Notes: generated by a model from the sequence alone, not told the origin. 64,000 bases of DNA from Burkholderiaceae bacterium (GCA_030695205.1 JAUYTN010000042.1:186001-250000); one strand, 5' to 3'. Positions 1-8,452 are shown, numbered from the stretch's first letter. A program made the numbers and translations.

Positions 1-1
1 A

Positions 2-259
2 CCCGCGCCGCGCCTGATCGTGGCGCACCAGCCCACCTGGGGGCTGGACATCGGGGCCGTCACCTTCGTGCAGCAGCAGCTCATTGCCGCCCGCGATGGC
101 GGTGCGGCGGTGCTGATGATTTCCGACGACCTGGACGAAGTGCTGGCCCTGGGCGACCGCGTGGCCGTCATGCACAACGGCCAGCTCAGCCCCGCCCAGC
201 CCGCCGAAGCCTGGAGCCGCGAAGCCATCGGCCTGGCCATGGCGGGCGTGGCCCACTGA
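2..259 (+). CDS. Nucleoside/sugar-type ABC transporter ATP-binding protein, C-terminal part
   Basis: Only the last 85 or so codons are in the window; the gene begins upstream. The translation shows the region after Walker B (LIVAHQPTWGLDIGA, the usual D-loop context of this family) and the switch-like segment ISDDLDEVLALGDRVAVM. This layout fits the duplicated ATPases of the simple-sugar/nucleoside importers (YufO, RbsA-like), here the second ATPase half. Two permease genes of the same family follow, the first only 16 bp downstream, so this is the energising subunit of one importer. The cytosine deaminase at the end of the run suggests a nucleobase or nucleoside substrate, which is inference. 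Confidence 0.85.
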   Translation, partial: PAPRLIVAHQPTWGLDIGAVTFVQQQLIAARDGGAAVLMISDDLDEVLALGDRVAVMHNGQLSPAQPAEAWSREAIGLAMAGVAH

Positions 260-275
260 ACCCCCCTGCCCGACC

Positions 276-1337
276 ATGAGACTCGAAAAACGCAACCACA
301 CCTCCGCCGTGGCTTACGTGCTGGCCCCTGTGGGCGCGGTGGTGTTCACGCTGCTGGTCAGCGCGCTGCTGGTGCTGTGGGCCGGTGCGCCGGTGGGGCA
401 GACCTATGCGCTGCTGTTCCAGGGGGCGTATGGCTCGGTGTTCGCGCTGACCGAAACCCTCACCCGTGCCACGCCGCTCATCCTCACCGGGCTGGCGGCA
501 GCGGTGGCTTTCCGGGCGCGGCTGTTCAACATCGGGGCCGAGGGGCAGTTATACGCAGGGGCCATGGCCGCCGTGGCCGTGGGCGGGCTGCACGGCGGCA
601 CGGGGCTGGCATGGTCGCCCTACGTGCTGTTTCCGCTCATGCTGCTGGCCGCCGCGCTGGCCGGGGCCTTGCTGCTGCTGGGGCCCGCGCTGATGAAGTC
701 GCGCCTGGGGGTGGACGAGGTGGTCACCACCCTGCTGCTCAACTTCATCATGCTGTTGCTGGTGTCGGCCCTGCTGTACGGGCCCATGAAAGACCCGCTG
801 TCCATGGGTTGGCCGCAAAGCGTGGGCTTGCAACCCGACATGGAGCTGGGCCGCCTGGTGCCGCAGACGCGGTTGCACACCGGCCTGCTGTGGGCATTGG
901 CACTGGCCGTGATGCTGTGGGCGCTGCTGCGGCGCACGGTGCCGGGGTTTGACATCCGCGCCGCCGGGGCCAATGCGCGTGCTGCGGCGTTTGCAGGGGT
1001 GCCCATCACCCGCACCGTGGTGCTGGTGGCGCTGCTGTCGGGCGGGCTGGCGGGGCTGGCCGGGGCCATCGAGGTGGCGGGCCGCACCGGCTACGTGACG
1101 CTGGACATGTCGCCCGGCTACGGCTACAGCGGCATCGTGATCGCCATGCTGGCCGGGCTGCACCCGCTGGGCGTGGTGGTGGCGGGCACCTTTGTGGCGG
1201 GCGTGCTGGTGGGGGCAGACAGCATGAGCCGCGCCGTGGGCGTGCCCACCTACATTGCCGACGTGATCGTGGCCACCTCGCTGATTGCAGTGCTGGTGGC
1301 CGGTTTGCTGACGCAATACCGCGTGCGCTGGAAGTGA
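276..1337 (+). CDS. ABC transporter permease, nucleoside type (BPL_transp_2 family), subunit 1
   Basis: A 353-residue inner-membrane protein with many hydrophobic segments. The family signature is visible around residues 65-90 (TLTRATPLILTGLAAAVAFR followed by LFNIGAEGQLY) and again near the conserved cytoplasmic loop (residues 225-245, FDIRAAGANARAAAFAGV). These match the larger of the two permeases of BmpA/YufNOPQ-type nucleoside importers. It starts 16 bp after the ATPase stop and is followed by the second permease after a 104-bp gap holding an AT-rich repeat. The substrate-binding lipoprotein is not in the window, so specificity cannot be read directly. Confidence 0.88.
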   Translation: MRLEKRNHTSAVAYVLAPVGAVVFTLLVSALLVLWAGAPVGQTYALLFQGAYGSVFALTETLTRATPLILTGLAAAVAFRARLFNIGAEGQLYAGAMAAVAVGGLHGGTGLAWSPYVLFPLMLLAAALAGALLLLGPALMKSRLGVDEVVTTLLLNFIMLLLVSALLYGPMKDPLSMGWPQSVGLQPDMELGRLVPQTRLHTGLLWALALAVMLWALLRRTVPGFDIRAAGANARAAAFAGVPITRTVVLVALLSGGLAGLAGAIEVAGRTGYVTLDMSPGYGYSGIVIAMLAGLHPLGVVVAGTFVAGVLVGADSMSRAVGVPTYIADVIVATSLIAVLVAGLLTQYRVRWK

Positions 1338-1347
1338 ACGGGCCATG

Positions 1348-1413
1348 GCCAATATTTCAAACGAAATTGGCATCTACCGCTTATATATAAAGCACAAGCA
1401 GCTATGAAAACAA
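1348..1413. repeat. AT-rich intergenic repeat, copy A
   Basis: An AT-rich stretch in otherwise very GC-rich sequence, in the gap between the two permease genes. It contains the pattern TTGGCATCTACCGCTTATAT, then AAAGCACAAGCAGCTAT. The same skeleton (GGC, CGCTT, a short spacer, AAGC, AGCTAT) recurs at 8349-8405, 42820-42872 and, reversed, at 50365-50420. From memory, similar short elements are scattered through Comamonadaceae genomes; that is recollection, not a search result. Confidence 0.5.
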
Positions 1414-1441
1414 TACTTTCGCGTTCCACTGGGAGCCGTGC

Positions 1442-2365
1442 ATGACCGAGCTGTTCGACATCCTGGCCAACCCTGCGTTCTGGATCGCCACGCTGCGGGT
1501 GGCCACGCCACTCATTCTGGGCACGCTGGGCGTGCTGCTGTGCGAGCGGGCCGGGGTGCTGAACCTGGGCATCGAAGGCATCATGGTGGCGGGGGCGTTT
1601 GCGGGCTGGCTGGCGGTGTACGCGGGCCATGGCCTGTGGACCGGGGTGCTGGTGGCCGCCCTCACAGGCGGGGTGTTTGGGCTGCTGCACGCGTGGCTGA
1701 CGGTGGGGTTGGCGCTGTCGCAGCACGTGTCGGGGCTGGGCATCACGCTGCTGGCCACGGCGCTCAGCTACTACGGTTACCGCGTGAGTTTTCCGAAGGT
1801 GAACACGCCGCCCACCATCGAACCGTTTGCGCCCATGGAATGGCTGGGTGTGCCCGTGCTGCAAGCCCAGACACCGCTCACCCTGCTGGCGCTGGTGCTG
1901 GTGCCGCTGGTGGCCTGGGTGCTGACCCGCACACCGCTGGGCCTGGCGGTGCGCATGGTCGGCGAAAACCCCCAGGCCGCCGAAAGCCAGGGCCTGTCGG
2001 TCGCGGCGCTGCGCACCGGGGCCATCGTGGCCGGGTCGGCGCTGATGGGGGTGGCGGGCTCGTTCCTCACGCTGTCGGCGTTCAACGCCTTCTTTTTCAA
2101 CATGGTCAATGGCCGGGGCTGGATTTGTGTGGCGCTGGTGGTGTTTGCCTCGTGGCGGCCCGGCAAGGCGCTGCTGGGTGCGCTGCTGTTTGCGTTTTTC
2201 GATGCCTTGCAACTGCGCCTGCAGCAGGCGGGCAGCGGGGCCATCCCGTACCAGTTTTACCTGATGCTGCCCTATGTGCTGTCCATCGTGGCGCTGGTGG
2301 TGGTGGCCCGCAAGGCCAGCTACCCTCAGGCCCTGATGAAGCCCTACCGCAAAGGCGAACGCTGA
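1442..2365 (+). CDS. ABC transporter permease, nucleoside type, subunit 2
   Basis: A 307-residue polytopic membrane protein, the shorter permease that partners the 276-1337 gene. The conserved motif near residues 20-45 (TLRVATPLILGTLGVLLCER, then GVLNLGIEGIM) is typical of the YufQ branch, as is the loop around residues 170-185 (GLAVRMVGENPQAAESQG). A Shine-Dalgarno-like GGGAG lies 6 nt before the chosen ATG. The deaminase gene starts 1 nt after this gene ends, which points to one transcript. Confidence 0.88.
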   Translation: MTELFDILANPAFWIATLRVATPLILGTLGVLLCERAGVLNLGIEGIMVAGAFAGWLAVYAGHGLWTGVLVAALTGGVFGLLHAWLTVGLALSQHVSGLGITLLATALSYYGYRVSFPKVNTPPTIEPFAPMEWLGVPVLQAQTPLTLLALVLVPLVAWVLTRTPLGLAVRMVGENPQAAESQGLSVAALRTGAIVAGSALMGVAGSFLTLSAFNAFFFNMVNGRGWICVALVVFASWRPGKALLGALLFAFFDALQLRLQQAGSGAIPYQFYLMLPYVLSIVALVVVARKASYPQALMKPYRKGER

Positions 2366-2366
2366 C

Positions 2367-3638
2367 ATGCTTGACCTCCTCATCCACCACGCCACCCTGC
2401 CCGATGGCCGCACCCACATGGGTGTGGCCGTGCAACACGGGCGCATCGTCGAGGTGTCGCTCGGCCTCTCGCCCGAACAGGCCCCCGCCGCCGAGGTGGT
2501 GGACGCCCAGGGCCAGCTGCTGAGCCCACCGTTTGCCGATGCCCACTTCCACATGGATGCGACGCTGAGTTACGGCCTGCCGCGTGTCAACCAGAGCGGC
2601 ACGCTGCTGGAGGGCATTGCGCTGTGGGGCGAACTGAAACCCTTGCTGACCGAAGACGCGCTGGTCGAGCGCGCCCTGGCCTACTGCGACTGGGCCGTGG
2701 CCAAAGGGCTGCTGGCCATCCGCAGCCACGTGGACACCAGCGACCCCAGCCTGCTGCCCGTGCGCGCCATGCTGGCAGTGAAACAGCGCGTGGCACCGTA
2801 CCTGGACCTGCAACTGGTGGCCTTTCCGCAGGACGGCGTGCTGCGCACCCCCGGCGGGCTGGACAACCTGAAACGCGCCATGGCACTGGGCGTGGACGTG
2901 GTGGGCGGCATTCCGCACTTCGAGCGCACCATGCAGGACGGGGCCGAGAGCGTGCGCCTGCTGTGCGAGCTGGCCGCCGAGCTGGGCACCCGGGTGGACA
3001 TGCACTGCGACGAGTCCGACGACCCGCACTCGCGCCACGTGGAGACCCTGGCCTTTCACACCCAGCGCCTGGGGCTGCAGGGCCGGGTGACGGGCTCGCA
3101 CCTCACCTCCATGCACAGCATGGACAACTACTACGTCAGCAAACTGATACCGCTGATGGCAGAGGCGCGGCTGAGCGTGGTGGCCAACCCGCTCATCAAC
3201 ATCACCCTGCAAGGCCGGCACGACACCTACCCCAAACGCCGGGGCATGACCCGCGTGCCCGAACTGCTGGCCGCCGGGTTGACCGTGGCCTTTGGCCACG
3301 ACTGCGTGATGGACCCGTGGTACAGCCTGGGAAGCGGCGACATGCTGGAAGTGGCCCACATGGGCCTGCACGTGGCGCAAATGACCAGCCAGGCCGGCAT
3401 GCGCCAGTGCTTCGAGGCCGTGACCACCGCTCCTGCACAAATCCTGGGGCTGGACGACTGGGGCATTGCCCCTGGCAAACAGGCCAGCTTTGTGCTGCTG
3501 CAAGCCACCAGCGTGGTGGAAGCCATCCGCCTGCGGGCACACCGGCTGGCCGTGTACCGCAAGGGGGTGAAGCTGGCCAGCAGCGCGCCCGTGGTCACGG
3601 CACTCCACCTGGAGGGTCGGCCGTTCAGTGTGAGCTGA
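2367..3638 (+). CDS. codA: Cytosine deaminase-like amidohydrolase (CodA family)
   Basis: A 423-residue metal-dependent hydrolase of the amidohydrolase superfamily. Metal and catalytic motifs resemble E. coli CodA: the HFH pair at residues 60-62, HCDE near 213-216, SHLTSMHS near 248, the loop around 279-291 containing LQGRHDTYPKRRG, and GHD at 310-312. CodA hydrolyses cytosine to uracil and ammonia in the cytoplasm for pyrimidine salvage. The tight linkage to a nucleoside-type importer supports salvage of an imported base. One difference is clear: CodA has two adjacent Asp (313-314), of which the second touches substrate; here the second is Cys313. The true substrate may therefore be another aminated ring such as isoguanine or a creatinine-like compound. 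Confidence 0.8.
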   Translation: MLDLLIHHATLPDGRTHMGVAVQHGRIVEVSLGLSPEQAPAAEVVDAQGQLLSPPFADAHFHMDATLSYGLPRVNQSGTLLEGIALWGELKPLLTEDALVERALAYCDWAVAKGLLAIRSHVDTSDPSLLPVRAMLAVKQRVAPYLDLQLVAFPQDGVLRTPGGLDNLKRAMALGVDVVGGIPHFERTMQDGAESVRLLCELAAELGTRVDMHCDESDDPHSRHVETLAFHTQRLGLQGRVTGSHLTSMHSMDNYYVSKLIPLMAEARLSVVANPLINITLQGRHDTYPKRRGMTRVPELLAAGLTVAFGHDCVMDPWYSLGSGDMLEVAHMGLHVAQMTSQAGMRQCFEAVTTAPAQILGLDDWGIAPGKQASFVLLQATSVVEAIRLRAHRLAVYRKGVKLASSAPVVTALHLEGRPFSVS

Positions 3639-3738
3639 GCAACCTACCCTGGTCGCTGCGCGTCACGCCTCGAGAACGTAGGGACTGACCAATTTGTATC
3701 ACCTGGCTCACCCTCAAAGAAGAAAAGAAGGCAGCGCG

Positions 3739-3795
3739 CTGCTGCGAGCCGAGTATCTGTGGCTCGATGGCAAGACCCATGCACTGAGGTCGTCC
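3739..3795 (+). pseudogene. Possible remnant of glutamine synthetase (GSII-like) N-terminus
   Basis: One frame reads LLRAEYLWLDGKTHALRS and then hits a stop six codons later. This resembles the start of eukaryote-like glutamine synthetases, which carry an AEYIWIDG segment followed by LRSKT. Only about 19 codons are recognisable and no further part of the enzyme appears downstream, so if real it is a scrap left by deletion. The match is short and could be chance. Confidence 0.3.
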
Positions 3796-4259
3796 CCAGC
3801 CTGACGGACTCACCAAAAAGACCAATCACTGGGCTGCCAGGATGGCTGCCTTGTTGCGCCGGGTGGTCAATGTGTCACGAGTCGGTTGGCCGGGTAGGCG
3901 CATACCGGGTCATAGCGGGCACACATGTGCCGGATTTGACCAGACCTGCCGTCCAAACCGACGAGCCTGCTATCGAGATGGGTTACCACGCCAGCCACCA
4001 TGGTGTCGGTGAATAAATGTCCACAGACAGATGACCAATCCAGGCAGTTGCCCACAAAACCGGGTGACAAACCTGTGGATAACCACTTAACAGTGCGTGC
4101 AGGGCAGCGGCAGACCCAACGCACACACCAACCTGCGCGAGATTGCCCATAAACAAGGCAATGTGCCACCGTTGAGCGGCCAAGCCGTGCGCCCTGGACG
4201 AATACACCCATGGTGCAGTGTGGCGCAGCGACCGCTGCAACGAATCTCCTGCTCGCCGT

Positions 4260-4276
4260 GTCAGCGAAACGCTGAC
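4260..4276. promoter_or_regulatory. Perfect 7-bp inverted repeat in the flhD upstream region
   Basis: GTCAGCG, spacer AAA, CGCTGAC. It could be a regulator-binding palindrome or a small hairpin in the flhD leader. There is no T-run after it, so it is not a typical terminator. No known regulator site was recognised. Confidence 0.3.
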
Positions 4277-4422
4277 AACGGTATGGGTGTCAGCCGACTT
4301 AAGTTACAGCCGACTGCTGATTCAAGAAAGACTGGGGGGATTTCACAATCCACTTCAACAAATTGCCAAACACCGGCTGTGTTAGCCGACCGAAGCGAAC
4401 CCAACCTGAAGGAAGACGCACC

Positions 4423-4749
4423 ATGACCAACGAACAGATGCTGGCCGAGATCCGCGAAGCCAACCTCACCTACCTCATGCTTGCGCAAACCCTCATCCGC
4501 CAGGACAAGGCAGAGGCCCAGTTCCGCTTGGGGCTGACCGAGGAAGCCGCCGACTTGCTCGCTGCCCTGTCGCCTGCACAGATCATGAAAGTGGCCTCTG
4601 GCAATATGCTGCTGTGTCGCTTCCGGGTGGACGATGACCTGGTGTGGAACCTGCTGACCAACCACAAGCCCGGCAAAGTGGCCAACGAGACCACGTCGCG
4701 CCTGCATGCGTCTATCCTGATGGCTGGGCGAGTGGCAGAGATGGTTTGA
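4423..4749 (+). CDS. flhD: Flagellar transcriptional activator FlhD
   Basis: A 108-residue protein that matches FlhD of Burkholderiales: it opens with MTNEQMLAEIREANLTYLML and continues with AQTLIRQDKAEAQFRLGLTE and the LLCRFR segment. FlhD forms a heterohexamer with FlhC and switches on class II flagellar genes through sigma-70. The start at 4423 is preferred over an upstream in-frame ATG because a GAAGGA ribosome binding site lies about 8 nt before it and because the homologous proteins begin here. flhC follows after 77 bp. The usual downstream motA/motB genes are missing from this locus. Confidence 0.93.
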   Translation: MTNEQMLAEIREANLTYLMLAQTLIRQDKAEAQFRLGLTEEAADLLAALSPAQIMKVASGNMLLCRFRVDDDLVWNLLTNHKPGKVANETTSRLHASILMAGRVAEMV

Positions 4750-4826
4750 GCCCGACGCACCGCCCAGGGCCACGCCATCACCCCTGATCTCCCATTTCCA
4801 CCAGCCGCTGCTTGCCCCCGATCACC

Positions 4827-5381
4827 ATGAGCACCAAAAGCATCCTCACCGAGGCCCGCGACATTGAGCGCGCGGTGGAACTGATCCAACTGGGCGCACG
4901 GCTGCAGGTGCTGGAGTCGGAAATCAACCTGTCATACGAGCGTTTGCTGCGCCTGTACAAGGAGGTGGCGGGCAAGTCGCCTTCCAAGGGGCAGTTGCCG
5001 TTTTCGACAGACTGGTTCCTGACGTGGCAGCCCAACATCCATGCATCGCTGTTTGCCAACATCCACGAGTACCTGTCCAAGGCAGCGGTGCTGGACGACA
5101 TCGACGTGGTGATCAAGGCCTACAAGCTGTACACGGAGCAAATGCAGGCCGATGGGATTGAGCCATTGCTGAGCTTTACCCGGGCCTGGCGGCTGGTGAA
5201 GTTCATGGACAACCACATGCTGGCCATGACGAAGTGCTGCAAATGCGGTGGCAACTTTGTGACCGAACCCTATGAGATCGCACGCAACGACACCTGTGGC
5301 CTGTGTGTGCCGCCCGCCCGAGCAGGCAAGGGTGCGGGGGCTGGGAGCTTGAAGCTGGAGCGCACCGCACGGGATGACTGA
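4827..5381 (+). CDS. flhC: Flagellar transcriptional activator FlhC
   Basis: A 184-residue protein, usual length for FlhC. Family blocks are visible: AIELIQLGARLQVLE-like text at residues 12-30, LPFSTDWFLTWQPNIHASLF around 55-75, and a C-terminal zinc site with two Cys-x2-Cys pairs (CCKCGG near 137 and CGLC near 156). FlhC contributes most of the DNA contacts of the FlhD4C2 complex. The chosen start (MSTKS) is that of related proteins; an upstream in-frame ATG 15 bp earlier is possible. Downstream, motAB are replaced by an IS21-like remnant and a convergent gene. Confidence 0.93.
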   Translation: MSTKSILTEARDIERAVELIQLGARLQVLESEINLSYERLLRLYKEVAGKSPSKGQLPFSTDWFLTWQPNIHASLFANIHEYLSKAAVLDDIDVVIKAYKLYTEQMQADGIEPLLSFTRAWRLVKFMDNHMLAMTKCCKCGGNFVTEPYEIARNDTCGLCVPPARAGKGAGAGSLKLERTARDD

Positions 5382-5416
5382 CGCCGACTGGCGCTCCGCT
5401 GTGCGTTTGGATGCAC

Positions 5417-5660
5417 TGTGCGTGTTGACGCCAGCCGAAAATTGACCACTGGGCGTGCGGCGCATGAAACTGCGAGACGGGTTGCGCAACAGCTAAATAG
5501 CCAAGCGAATAGGCTTGTCCAGAAAGACGGTCAAGAAGTGGCTCAAGGCTGCTGGTGACGAGGTACCGAAAGACAAACGGTCGTCAGGTAAAGCAACCAA
5601 ACTCAGCGCGTATGAAGACACGGTGGTTGCGGCTAGAAGGCAGCTTCAACACATTCATAG
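5417..5660 (+). mobile_element. IS21-like insertion sequence remnant (left end and start of a transposase)
   Basis: The stretch begins with TGTGCGTGTTGACGCCAGCC and a following AAAATTGACC, which resembles the left end of some IS21-family elements. Behind it, one frame reads MKLRDGLRNS, stop, then IAKRIGLSRKTVKKWLKA and a short further segment. This is a helix-turn-helix like the start of an IstA transposase with an in-frame TAA, and it runs out after about 65 codons. The rest of the element and the right end are missing. It sits where motAB is often found after flhC, so it may mark a deletion. Family assignment is from memory of the motif. Confidence 0.5.
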
Positions 5661-5693
5661 GACTCACGGTGTTTTTATGGGCGCTTGCCCACC

Positions 5694-6374
5694 TCAGCTC
5701 CACAGGTCCAGCGGAGGCTCAGTGGCAATGGCCTTCAGGATGTCGGTACGGGTCACAAACCCCACCAGCGCATCGTCGTCGGCCATCACCGGCAAACCGG
5801 GGTAGTCGGTTTCAAGCAGCACCTGCGCCAGGCGGCGAATGTCGGTGTTGGGGTGAACGGCTGGCACCGGACTGGTCATGAACTCAGCGACTGGTTTGGC
5901 CAATACCGCCAGCCAGACGAGGTGAGACTGCTCGGGGGATGGCAACTGCTCCAGCTTGACGAGGTCAGCCCGGGTAACCATGCCCACCATAAGCCCCTCG
6001 GCGTCCACCACCGGGGCCTGACCCACACCCGCTGACTGCAAATAGGCCCAAGCCTCTCGCAGGGTATCAGTGTCACGCACCGCCAGGGCCGGTGCGCTCA
6101 TCACATCGGCCACCACGCTCAAGGGGCGGCGCTCGGGCTGCCTAGACTGCTGGGTTCGTGCGTACTCGCGGTGGGCATGCTGGCGCAGCGGCATACCGCC
6201 ACCTGTGGGCGCAGCCGATGGCGGTGCGACAGTTGAACGGGCCACGTCCAGCATATGGTCAAGCACCGGGTCCAAGGGGCGGGTTTTGGCCACCCCCAGG
6301 GTGCGACTGACTCGCCGAAAGTCTTCGATGACACCCCGAAACACCGGGCCCTTGACGCCGTAAATGGAAAACAC
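5694..6374 (-). CDS. CBS-domain protein
   Basis: A 226-residue cytoplasmic protein with two tandem CBS domains in the C-terminal half (roughly residues 95-150 and 165-222; segments VADVMSAPALAVRDTDTLRE and VAEFMTSPVPAVHPNTDI). CBS pairs bind adenine nucleotides and usually regulate a partner. The start is set at a GTG because it gives the N-terminus FSIYGVKGPVFRG typical of this family and because a strong AGGAGGG ribosome binding site lies 7 nt before it. The longer frame upstream has no such signal. The partner is unknown; the gene is convergent with flhC and co-oriented with hemW. Confidence 0.8.
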   Translation of the reverse strand: MFSIYGVKGPVFRGVIEDFRRVSRTLGVAKTRPLDPVLDHMLDVARSTVAPPSAAPTGGGMPLRQHAHREYARTQQSRQPERRPLSVVADVMSAPALAVRDTDTLREAWAYLQSAGVGQAPVVDAEGLMVGMVTRADLVKLEQLPSPEQSHLVWLAVLAKPVAEFMTSPVPAVHPNTDIRRLAQVLLETDYPGLPVMADDDALVGFVTRTDILKAIATEPPLDLWS

Positions 6375-6468
6375 AATCAGCCCTCCTGTGGGTGGGGGTT
6401 GCAGGATAGCGGTGTCAGCCCCCATCCCGCTTTGCGCCCAGGTCAGGGGCACGTGGGCCGCGGAGTTG

Positions 6469-7734
6469 TCAGGGCAAAAACAGCGCCTGCAAATCACTCA
6501 AAAAATCAAAGCCCAACGGCGTCGGCCACACCCGCTGCCAATCCCTGGTCACCAGCCCTTTTTGCTCGGCCTGCGAGAGTGCCGCTTCAAAAGCCCCCAT
6601 CGACAAACCGGTGCGCTCGGTCAGCAGAGCCAGTGGCACGCCGTCTTGCAGCCGCAGGGCATTCAGCATGAATTCAAACGGCAACTCACTGCGAGCCACC
6701 TCGGTGTGCTGCACCACGGCATGGCTGGACACAGCCCGCTGCATGTACAGCGCCGGATCTCGGGCACGCACCTGCCGCACCACCCGGTGCGCGAAGCTGA
6801 GTTTGCTGTGGGCCCCTGCCCCCAGGCCCAGATAGTCACCAAACTGCCAGTAGTTCTGGTTGTGTGCACTGCGATGCCCTGGGCGGGCGTAGGCCGAAAT
6901 TTCATAGCGACCCAAGCCCGCCTGCTGCGTCTGCTCGGTGATCACATCCAGCATGGCGTAAGCATCGTCGTCCGGCGGCAGGGTGGGCGGGTGCTTGGCA
7001 AACCAGGTATTGGGTTCAATGGTGAGGTGGTACACCGACAAGTGGGGAGGCTGCAGGCTCAGCGCCTGACGCACATCGTCGGCGCACTGTGCCAGGGTCT
7101 GACCGGGCAGGGCGTACATCAGGTCAATGTTGAAGGTGTCAAATGCCTGCGCCGCCTCTGTGACGGCAGCCATCGCCTGGTCGCGGTTGTGGACACGCCC
7201 CAGCGCGGCCAGGTGCGGGTCGTGGAAGCTCTGCACCCCCACCGACAAACGGGTCACACCAGCCGCCCTGAATGCCCGAAACCGGTCCCGCTCGAAGGTG
7301 CCTGGATTGGCCTCCAGCGTGACCTCTGCAGCAGGCTCCAACCTGACCCTCGCCCGGATGTCCGACAGCAGCTGGTCAATGCCCTGGGGCGAGAACAGAC
7401 TGGGTGTGCCCCCACCAATGAACACGCTGTGCACGGATCGCCCCCAGATGAGGGGCAAAGCGGCCTCCAGGTCCGCACGGAGTGCGGCCAAATAGCGCTG
7501 CTCGGGCAGCCCCTCCGTGGCCTGTGCCCGCCATTCGTGGGAATTGAAGTCGCAGTAGGGGCACTTCTTCAGGCACCAGGGCAGGTGAACGTACAGCGAC
7601 AGCGGTGGCAGCGCCTGCAGCTGCAAGGTGCCCGGGCGCATGAGGTGCGCCAGGTCAAAGCACTGCTCAGGGGCGGCAGGCTGGGCATCCTGGGCCACCA
7701 CAGGTGGCATACGCGGCAGTACCGGTTCAGCCAT
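6469..7734 (-). CDS. hemW: Radical SAM heme chaperone HemW (coproporphyrinogen III oxidase-like)
   Basis: A 421-residue radical SAM protein. The iron-sulfur/SAM motif is CLKKCPYCDF near residue 58, followed by the glycine-rich GGGTPSLFS block and the EANPGTF motif. The C-terminal HemN-like domain is present (YEISAYARPG, NYWQFGDYLGLGAGAHS). Such proteins were long annotated as oxygen-independent coproporphyrinogen oxidases; work on HemW shows heme binding and transfer. The start at 7734 lies 2 nt after the rdgB stop, the normal rdgB-hemW arrangement in this group. An upstream in-frame start would overlap rdgB by more than 130 bp and is unlikely. Confidence 0.93.
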   Translation of the reverse strand: MAEPVLPRMPPVVAQDAQPAAPEQCFDLAHLMRPGTLQLQALPPLSLYVHLPWCLKKCPYCDFNSHEWRAQATEGLPEQRYLAALRADLEAALPLIWGRSVHSVFIGGGTPSLFSPQGIDQLLSDIRARVRLEPAAEVTLEANPGTFERDRFRAFRAAGVTRLSVGVQSFHDPHLAALGRVHNRDQAMAAVTEAAQAFDTFNIDLMYALPGQTLAQCADDVRQALSLQPPHLSVYHLTIEPNTWFAKHPPTLPPDDDAYAMLDVITEQTQQAGLGRYEISAYARPGHRSAHNQNYWQFGDYLGLGAGAHSKLSFAHRVVRQVRARDPALYMQRAVSSHAVVQHTEVARSELPFEFMLNALRLQDGVPLALLTERTGLSMGAFEAALSQAEQKGLVTRDWQRVWPTPLGFDFLSDLQALFLP

Positions 7735-7736
7735 GG

Positions 7737-8348
7737 TCAGTGCCCCTGGTGCAGCCAGTGCTCGCGCATGAGCTGCACCATGCGCACGCTGGCCTGGCCC
7801 CGATGGCTGTGCGCGTGTTTGACATCGGCAGGCAACTGGGCAAAGGTCTGTCCCAGGTCCGGCAGCCACATGACGGGATCAAAACCGAACCCGTTGCTCC
7901 CAATGGGCTCGGTGGTGATGAGCCCCTGCACCCGCCCAACGGCCACCAGAGGTTCGGGATCGTCGGCACGGCGCATGGCAACCAGGGTGCTGACCATTGC
8001 GGCCCGCCGGTTGGAGATGCCTTGCATCTGCTCCAGCAAGGCTCGCACATTGGTGTCATCACCTTTGGAGTAGCCGAACTGGGTGGCATAGTGCGCGGTT
8101 TGCACACCGGGCTGACCGCCAAAAGCCTCTACGCACAGGCCCGCATCATCGGCCAGGGAAGGCAAGCCCGAACAGCGCGCCGCATGCCGCGCCTTGGCCA
8201 GGGCGTTTTCGATGAAGGTGTGAAAAGGCTCCTCTGCCTCCGGCACGCCCAGGCTGGATTGGGTCACCAGCTCCATGCCCAGCGGCGCAAAAAGGGCCGA
8301 CAGTTCCGCCAGTTTGCCAGCGTTGTTGGATGCAAGCACGAGTTTCAT
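7737..8348 (-). CDS. rdgB: RdgB/HAM1 non-canonical purine NTP pyrophosphatase
   Basis: A 203-residue enzyme that hydrolyses dITP, XTP and ITP to monophosphates and so keeps deaminated purines out of DNA. Recognisable blocks are the N-terminal MKLVLASNNAGKLAEL, TFIENALAKARHAA, LADDAGLCVEA and SNGFGFDPVMWLPD, ending with the SHRG motif. The first Met is the family's normal start. The usual GVYSARYA block reads GVQTAHYATQF here, a mild departure near the substrate pocket. hemW follows after 2 nt. An AT-rich repeat lies immediately upstream of the start. Confidence 0.93.
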   Translation of the reverse strand: MKLVLASNNAGKLAELSALFAPLGMELVTQSSLGVPEAEEPFHTFIENALAKARHAARCSGLPSLADDAGLCVEAFGGQPGVQTAHYATQFGYSKGDDTNVRALLEQMQGISNRRAAMVSTLVAMRRADDPEPLVAVGRVQGLITTEPIGSNGFGFDPVMWLPDLGQTFAQLPADVKHAHSHRGQASVRMVQLMREHWLHQGH

Positions 8349-8405
8349 TTTTTATATAAAAATAGGCTTTAGCGCTTTAATGTCAAGCACTTACAGCTAT
8401 CAATT
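8349..8405. repeat. AT-rich intergenic repeat, copy B
   Basis: An AT-rich segment between the PP2C gene and the rdgB start, containing AAAAATAGGCTTTAGCGCTT, then a short spacer, CAAGCACTTACAGCTAT. It shares the skeleton GGC, CGCTT, AAGC, AGCTAT with copy A (1348-1413) and lies directly against the start codon of rdgB. Confidence 0.5.
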
Positions 8406-8452
8406 ACTTCAACAGGCCACCACAGCATGGATGGCGTTGGCACACCTGGGCG

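Larger units (their letters stand above)
3639..4422. other. 784-bp intergenic region upstream of flhD
   Basis: No convincing gene. Small open frames exist on both strands but show no recognisable protein, and none has both a good start and normal codon use. The stretch holds a possible glutamine synthetase scrap (3739-3795), a DnaA-box-like 9-mer (4074-4082), a perfect 7-bp inverted repeat (4260-4276) and, close to flhD, an AT-richer tract (4315-4380) where the flhDC promoter should lie. I could not pick -35/-10 boxes with confidence. Confidence 0.6.

Noticed and set aside
3759..4016. Plus-strand open frame of 85 codons upstream of flhD
   Set aside because: No ribosome binding site, no recognisable protein, and overlaps conflicting frames on the other strand.
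4074..4082. DnaA box (TGTGGATAA) as part of a chromosomal origin
   Set aside because: A single box with no cluster, no dnaA/dnaN or gidA genes nearby.
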